Origin: Chitinophagaceae bacterium
GTDB taxonomy: Bacteria; Bacteroidota; Bacteroidia; Chitinophagales; Chitinophagaceae
Assembly (NCBI GenBank): GCA_024707305.1
Contig: JANPZZ010000005.1
Span: forward strand, 62,001 to 126,000
Length of the DNA: 64,000 nucleotides
Direction of reading: 5' to 3'
Shown: one piece after another, positions 59,303 through 64,000 of the stretch
Numbering within the stretch: the first letter of the stretch is position 1
Layout of the letters: each line of letters opens with the position of its first letter
The notes under the pieces: model-generated
Told to the model about the DNA's origin: nothing
Seen by the model: the letters and a program-made list of their open reading frames with translations, nothing else
The model's database searches: none
Program-made: the position numbers and the translations under genes

Positions 59303-61249
59303 ATGAAACCGACCATTCCATCTATTCTACTTTTCGTTTTTTCGTTGATTATTTCTATTAATGCATCTGCACAGCTGATTACGGAAGCCAATCGTTGCTA
59401 CTCCGACAAAAATTATGGTTGCGCTGTTCCGAAGTACATCGAAGTGTTGAAAACCAAAGTGTACCAGGAAAAGGATCTGGCTACGATCCAGTATCGCGTG
59501 GGCTATGGGTACGCAAAAATGGATATGGATAAAGAAGCAATTCCGTATTTAAAGGCTGCTTTGAAGACAAAACCTGATTTTGGCGCAGCCACATGGGAAC
59601 TGGCCTCTGCGTACTTCAATGTTGACAGCTTTTCACGTTCAGAAGAATACTATGGAAAAAGCATCCCGTTTTATAAAGATGACACTTCATCACTTAAACG
59701 CATTTATTACTGGAAAGGTTATGCTCTATACCGCGACCGCCTTTATTCCGATGCAATAAAAGATTTTTTACAGGCTTATCAAATCGACAGCACAACAGAC
59801 TATATAATCACCGCGCTGGGCGATGTATCCTACGAGCTGAAGAATTATATCGATGCCAAAAAGTATTACGCAAAATCTATTGCCAGTGCAGAGAAAGGGA
59901 AAATGAATAATGATGCACTTGGCACCCGATATTTTTGGTATGGCCAGGCACTTTTCAACCTGAAAGAATACACAGAATCGAAGCAGGCATTTGATAAAGC
60001 CCGTGGGTTTGGATATGAACAACGTCGTATCGACTGGGCACTCGGTGGTTCCACCTTCAATATGAAACTGTACAGGAATCGATCGACTACTACTCAAAAG
60101 CAATCCGGGATTATGGAGGGGACTCTTCTTCATTGAAATCACTTCATTACTGGAGAGGTCGCGGTTACGAAGAACTAAAAGACTATTCTAAAGCGCAGGC
60201 AGATTATGCAACCAGTATTCGTTTTGGTCCCAACTATCAACCCCCTTATCTGAGGAATGCTGACTTACTGCGAAATTTAAAAAAATACAATGAAGCGATT
60301 GCTGCGTACGACAACACGATAAAAAAATTCTGGAGCGCCGCATATGCCGACCTGGCTAAAATGCATTACGGCCGCGGCAGGTGTTACCTCGCATTAAAAG
60401 ATACGGTGCGGGCAAAATCAGATTTCCTCTTTGCAACGGAATATGAATACAGCCATACAGGCGCCAATATGGAACTCGGACGTATTGCCTATGCGAAAAA
60501 GAATTATTCAAATGCACGTATTCACTTTGCCTACCTTAATAAAACATTAGATCTGGACTCCGCAACTTATTCAGATGTTTATTTTCTGAAAGGAATGGCC
60601 AACAGGGAGGGTGGATCAACGTCGTATTATACCACTGCGAAAACAGCATTTCAGGAAAGCCTGAATTTTAATCCACGACATGCAGCAGCACGTCGCTACC
60701 TGGCTGATGTTTATTTTATTGAAAGCAGGTTTGATCTTGCAGAAACTGAAATCACAAAGTGCATTGATCTTTATTCAAAAAATAAAGACAGTCTGATAAA
60801 CATGTATCGCTATCGAATGCAGGCACGTAATCAGCAGAAGAAATACAAAGAAGCGCTGGAAGACTATGATGAGTTGAATAAGTTGAAACCGCTGACAGAA
60901 CCAGGCGATGTAAAACATATGGGACAACTGGCATACGAGATTCAAAACTTCGAAAAAGGCGGTTGGCATTTTTACTAAACTGGCTTCGATGTATAAAGAA
61001 ACGCAGAAGGACGACCTGCTTTTCGCTTACTACGCGCGTGGATTGAGCAACTATCAATTAAAGAAAAAAGCAAATGCTGTTGCCGACCTGGAAAAAGCAT
61101 TGGAATATGGTCCCAACAGCAACGATGTAAAAACCTGGCTTGAAAAAGCCAAAGCCCTTCCTGATGTAAGCTTCGCGCGAATCGGTACATTTGTAACATG
61201 CCAGCAAAGCAACCCATCGGCGTGTTTGATTCAGGATATGGCGGATTGA
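59303..61249 (+). CDS. Exported tetratricopeptide-repeat protein, two frameshifts
   Basis: About 648 residues. Signal peptide (SILLFVFSLIISINASAQ) then repeated TPR helices throughout (ATIQYRVGYGYAKMDMDKEAIPYLKAAL; YFWYGQALFNLKEYTESKQAFDKA; YARGLSNYQLKKKANAVADLEKAL). A missing C near 60073 and an extra G at 60958-60959 break it; corrected joins read KLYQESIDYYSKAIRDYGG and FEKAVGIFTKLASMYKE. As read, its end overlaps murI by 52 bases, so the stop may also be affected by error. Role unknown; probably a periplasmic scaffold. Confidence 0.72.
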
Positions 61250-62025
61250 CCGTGCTCCGATCAATCGTCAACAAATTGCCACAGTACGATTATCTCTACC
61301 TGGGAGATAATGCCCGTGCGCCTTATGGCAACCGGTCTTTTGATACGGTTTACCAGTACACACTGCAATGTGTAAAGTGGTTTTTTGACCAGGGCTGCCA
61401 CCTGGTGATACTTGCCTGCAATACAGCGTCGGCAAAAGCATTACGTACCATTCAACAGCAGGACCTGCCCACACTGGCGCCACACAAGCGTGTGCTGGGT
61501 GTAATCAGGCCCACCACCGAAATCATCGGCCACTACTCTGAAACGCGTAATGTGGGCGTATTGGCCACCAATGGTACTGTTGTTTCACAGTCATACCCCG
61601 TTGAGATCAGCAAATTCTTTCCCGACCTGAAAGTGTTCCAGGAAGCATGTCCCATGTGGGTACCCCTGGTTGAAAATAACGAACACGAAGGTCATGGTGC
61701 TGATTTTTTTATCAAGAAAAATTTGCATGAGTTGCTCAATAAAGGCCCTATGATTGACGTGGTGCTGCTGGCCTGCACGCACTATCCGCTTTTGTACGAT
61801 AAAATCAGGGATCACCTGCCAATAGCGGTGAAATTGTTATCACAGGGCGAAATCGTGGCAACCAGCCTGGCCGATTACCTGGGTCGTCACCCGGAAATTG
61901 CAGCGCAATGCAGCGAAGGCGGTGAGCGGCAATTTTATACAACCGACTCTACCACCGAATTCGATAGCCAGGCTACCCGCTTTTTTGGGGAACCTGTGCG
62001 CTCACTATCGGTCAATTTAGGCTAA
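61198..62025 (+). CDS. murI: Glutamate racemase
   Basis: Cofactor-free racemase that makes D-glutamate for peptidoglycan. 275 residues. Conserved IGVFDSGYGGLTVL, first catalytic Cys in ILACNTASAKAL, second in LLACTHYPLLYD. Standard start MPAKQPIGVFDSGYGG. It overlaps the end of the TPR frame by 52 bases. Confidence 0.94.
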   Translation: MPAKQPIGVFDSGYGGLTVLRSIVNKLPQYDYLYLGDNARAPYGNRSFDTVYQYTLQCVKWFFDQGCHLVILACNTASAKALRTIQQQDLPTLAPHKRVLGVIRPTTEIIGHYSETRNVGVLATNGTVVSQSYPVEISKFFPDLKVFQEACPMWVPLVENNEHEGHGADFFIKKNLHELLNKGPMIDVVLLACTHYPLLYDKIRDHLPIAVKLLSQGEIVATSLADYLGRHPEIAAQCSEGGERQFYTTDSTTEFDSQATRFFGEPVRSLSVNLG

Positions 62026-62106
62026 AAAATTGGTTCAAAATCAACGTGTTAGACGACTGTCTTAAAAATACTTTTCACTTACATTCCTTTTATCCACCAG
62101 AGGCCT

Positions 62107-62114
62107 TACCTTTG
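62107..62114 (+). promoter_or_regulatory. -7 promoter element upstream of rpmH (TACCTTTG)
   Basis: TACCTTTG fits TAnnTTTG, giving a leader of about 115 bases before rpmH. The leader holds a 9-bp inverted repeat at 62195-62213. Confidence 0.5.
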
Positions 62115-62194
62115 CCGTCCTTTCACAAACTGGTGGGTGTGGTGACCTGCTGGTAAAAGAAACCAGGTCCGTTCTCCCGGATCACATTTCAATT

Positions 62195-62213
62195 CGTCAA
62201 CAATTTGTTGACG
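62195..62213. promoter_or_regulatory. 9-bp inverted repeat in the rpmH leader
   Basis: CGTCAACAA and TTGTTGACG are perfect inverted copies with one central base, lying 26 bases before the rpmH ATG. It could be an operator or a leader hairpin. Confidence 0.55.
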
Positions 62214-62238
62214 GTAAACGTGAAAAAGTAAAAAGATT

Positions 62239-62394
62239 ATGAAACGTACATTCCAACCGCATCGTCGTCGTCGTAAAACCGTTCACGGATTTCGCAAGCG
62301 TATGGCTACAGCTAATGGCCGTAAAGTGCTGGCAAGCCGCCGCGCTAAAGGACGTAAGAAACTCACTATTTCTGACGAGCGTAAATTAAAATAA
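62239..62394 (+). CDS. rpmH: 50S ribosomal protein L34
   Basis: 51 residues, strongly basic, with the L34 signature [21 protein letters not shown] and [18 protein letters not shown]. Too short for default gene finding at many settings but unmistakable. It heads the rpmH-rnpA-yidD group. Confidence 0.97.
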   Translation: MKRTFQPHRRRRKTVHGFRKRMATANGRKVLASRRAKGRKKLTISDERKLK

Positions 62395-62408
62395 GACGCT
62401 GATTCGTT

Positions 62409-62470
62409 AACCGGCGGGTGGGATGATGAAAGATAAGCCTCGCTTATCGCATCCATACCATTCACCAGTT
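62409..62470 (+). ncRNA. Candidate structured RNA between rpmH and rnpA
   Basis: Three nested helices can form: GATAAGC/GCTTATC (62432-62438 with 62442-62448), GGATG/CATCC (62421-62425 with 62450-62454), and GGTG/CACC with AAC/GTT outside (62409-62420 with 62463-62470). This may be a leader, attenuator or processing site. No known family was recognised. Confidence 0.45.
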
Positions 62471-62495
62471 AAACGGATTCTATTCAATATTTTTG

Positions 62496-62527
62496 AGCTC
62501 TGGCCGAAACGCCAGAGCTTTTTTTTT
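62496..62527 (+). terminator. Strong intrinsic terminator between rpmH and rnpA
   Basis: AGCTCTGGC pairs perfectly with GCCAGAGCT around CGAAAC and is followed by nine T. It ends 5 bases before the rnpA start. Confidence 0.9.
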
Positions 62528-62532
62528 CGCAT

Positions 62533-62968
62533 ATGACTGTATATACACTTGGAAAAACGGAAAGGCTGAAAAAGTCGTAAGCAAATTCAATTGCTGTTTA
62601 CGCAGGGAAAAAGCTTTTCCCTGCCGCCATTTCGTGTCTACTATCATTTCGAGTCGGGCGACTCGAAACTGGCTGCGGTTGACAGGCTGAGTATTGACAG
62701 GAAGTTGGGGGTTGGGGTGGTTTTTGCGGTTGGCGTTTCAACGCGCAATTTCAAGCGCTCAACAGATCGTAATCGCATGAAGCGCCTCATCAGGGAAAGC
62801 TGGCGGTTACAGAAAAATGAATTGCAGGAAAAACTCAGACAGGAAGGGAAACTGTTGAGTGTGTTTTTTATTTATACAGGAAAAGAACTCGCCGATTTCG
62901 AATCCATAATAAAAGCAACAGCGGCTGTTATTCAAAAATTGTTGCGTATGCAGGAGAAGCAATCATGA
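62533..62968 (+). CDS. rnpA: Ribonuclease P protein component, one frameshift
   Basis: About 144 residues. The start [13 protein letters not shown] is joined to [22 protein letters not shown] by removing one A of the A5 run 62569-62573. The conserved RNR-type motif [16 protein letters not shown] follows. Protein partner of RNase P RNA in tRNA 5' processing. Essential, so the break is almost surely an error. A terminator sits 5 bases before its ATG. Confidence 0.88.
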
Positions 62969-63228
62969 GAATGATTCTTCGCATACTCGCGCTTCCTTTT
63001 ATCTTTTTGATAAAAATTTACCAGTGGGTCATTTCTCCGTGGATGGGTCCTAAGTGCCGTTATACACCCACCTGCTCACACTACGCCATTGAAGCATTTC
63101 AAAAGCATGGTGTATTCAAAGGTTTTTGGCTTTCATTAAAACGTATCAGCACCTGCCATCCCTGGGGAGGAAGTGGATACGATCCGGTGCCACCTGTTAA
63201 AACAAATGAGAAAAAGCACTCCCATTAA
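62965..63228 (+). CDS. yidD: Membrane protein insertion efficiency factor YidD
   Basis: 87 residues, ATG overlapping the rnpA stop by 4 bases (ATGA). Hydrophobic/amphipathic start ([21 protein letters not shown]), then the conserved [19 protein letters not shown] and [12 protein letters not shown]. It aids YidC-dependent insertion. The usual rpmH-rnpA-yidD order is kept, but yidC does not follow here. Confidence 0.93.
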   Translation: MRMILRILALPFIFLIKIYQWVISPWMGPKCRYTPTCSHYAIEAFQKHGVFKGFWLSLKRISTCHPWGGSGYDPVPPVKTNEKKHSH

Positions 63229-64000
63229 AGCGCTGGCGGATCCACTTCACGGTAGGCTTTAATCAGGCGCTCTTCGCCTTCTTTGCCTTTACCTGAAATG
63301 CCGTGCTCCATTCCCATAATACCTTTGTATCCCTTTTGCTGAATGTGTTTGAATACATTCAGGTAATGAATTTCACCCGTAGTAGGTTCATTTCTTCCGG
63401 GATTATCACCAATCTGGAAATAAGCAATCTCCTCCCAGCATTTGTTGATGTTGTTGATGATATCACCTTCGTTGCGCTGCATGTGATAGATATCGTACAA
63501 TATTTTGCAGGATGGACTATTCACGGCCTTGCAAATCATATAAGTCTGCTGCGAATGGCGAAGGAAAAGATCCGGGTTATCACTCAGCGGCTCCAGTACC
63601 ATTACCAGCCCTGTTGTTTCAAGTATTGACGAAGCACGACGCAGCGCGTTGATTACATTGGCTGTTTGCACATCGTGTGAAAGACTGCGCTCGTAGTTGC
63701 CGGGAACAACAGTGGCCCATTTGGCACCGCAACGCTTTGCTACTTCCAGTGCTTCGCGGCAATCTTTTTCCATTTTATCTATCCATTCCTGTTTGCCGGT
63801 AGTAAGCGAAGTTTTCCAGTGCCAGCTATCAGAGGTAATTACGAATACACCCATGCGCATACCCAGTTTGGCCAGCAGGTCGCCGATTTTCTTTTGCTGT
63901 TCGGGCGTGCGGCTCATCATGCCATTGTCTTCAATTGATCGAAATCCGCGATCGTATGCATAGCGTATCTGGTCGAGGAAATCATTTCCCGCAAGGTTGC
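63225..64000 (-). CDS. TIM-barrel sugar-phosphate isomerase/epimerase (hydroxypyruvate isomerase-like), 5' end outside window
   Basis: The frame is open to the right edge (upstream residues read [34 protein letters not shown]), so the start lies beyond 64000. The AP-endonuclease-2-like fold shows the metal-ligand pattern: E in [10 protein letters not shown] and H in [10 protein letters not shown] in EIHYLN and E in MGMEHGIS. Family members isomerise sugars or hydroxypyruvate in the cytoplasm. It overlaps yidD by 4 bases on the opposite strand. Confidence 0.82.
   Translation of the reverse strand, partial: NLAGNDFLDQIRYAYDRGFRSIEDNGMMSRTPEQQKKIGDLLAKLGMRMGVFVITSDSWHWKTSLTTGKQEWIDKMEKDCREALEVAKRCGAKWATVVPGNYERSLSHDVQTANVINALRRASSILETTGLVMVLEPLSDNPDLFLRHSQQTYMICKAVNSPSCKILYDIYHMQRNEGDIINNINKCWEEIAYFQIGDNPGRNEPTTGEIHYLNVFKHIQQKGYKGIMGMEHGISGKGKEGEERLIKAYREVDPPAL

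Noticed and set aside
62239-63228. Chromosome origin near rpmH
   Set aside because: The rpmH-rnpA-yidD order can lie near oriC in some bacteria, but no dnaA gene or DnaA-box cluster is seen here.

Overview
The window looks like chromosomal DNA of a Bacteroidota bacterium, most likely Chitinophagaceae or a close relative. This is an inference from gene content: a SusD-type lipoprotein beside SusC remnants, a type IX secretion sorting tail, GldC, the TamB-TamL pair, DUF4290, DUF6089 and DUF4197 families, and -7 promoter elements of the form TAnnTTTG just upstream of many genes. No rRNA, tRNA, CRISPR array, prophage or insertion sequence was seen.

Layout. 1-11 kb: lipid genes (patatin-like enzyme, lipid kinase, fabH) and a tamB-tamL operon. 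11-17 kb: an L,D-transpeptidase-like protein, a damaged SusC/SusD locus, and two regulators (GlxA-type and a small HTH protein). 17-32 kb: typA, a hydrolase, a Gfo/Idh/MocA oxidoreductase, a TPR protein, a LytTR regulator, meaB, a Lon-type substrate-binding protein, coaX, an outer-membrane protein, lptC, an SDR and lysS. 32-36 kb: two bacterial PH-domain membrane proteins, a GxxExxY protein and an 830-bp repeat block. 36-45 kb: flavin reductase, FAH-family enzyme, a GH9 glycosidase fused to a polysaccharide deacetylase, fatty acid hydroxylase, gmk, murA, DUF4290 and a T9SS cargo protein. 45-64 kb: glycosyltransferase, gldC, yqeY-like, cvpA-like, hydrolase, CBS protein, an Omp85-like barrel, nadK, DUF6089, uppS, bamA, two OmpH/Skp chaperones, a TPR protein, murI, rpmH-rnpA-yidD and a TIM-barrel isomerase. 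The dominant theme is cell-envelope construction: three Omp85-family barrels, TamB, two Skp proteins, LptC, UppS, MurA, MurI and FabH.

Two features colour the whole annotation. First, 15 genes carry 18 single-base frameshifts. Nearly all lie in mononucleotide runs, 13 are apparent insertions and 5 deletions, and several hit genes normally essential (nadK, bamA, lptC, rnpA). I read these as residual sequencing error rather than gene decay and annotate each as one interrupted CDS. Second, at least six intergenic sites share one architecture: arms built from short repeated words (CGATGATC, CGCGGAGTTCGC, GATGGTGG, AATCTGTG) placed in inverted orientation around a core, with the core unit in three tandem copies at two sites. 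This family is the best candidate for something undescribed here.
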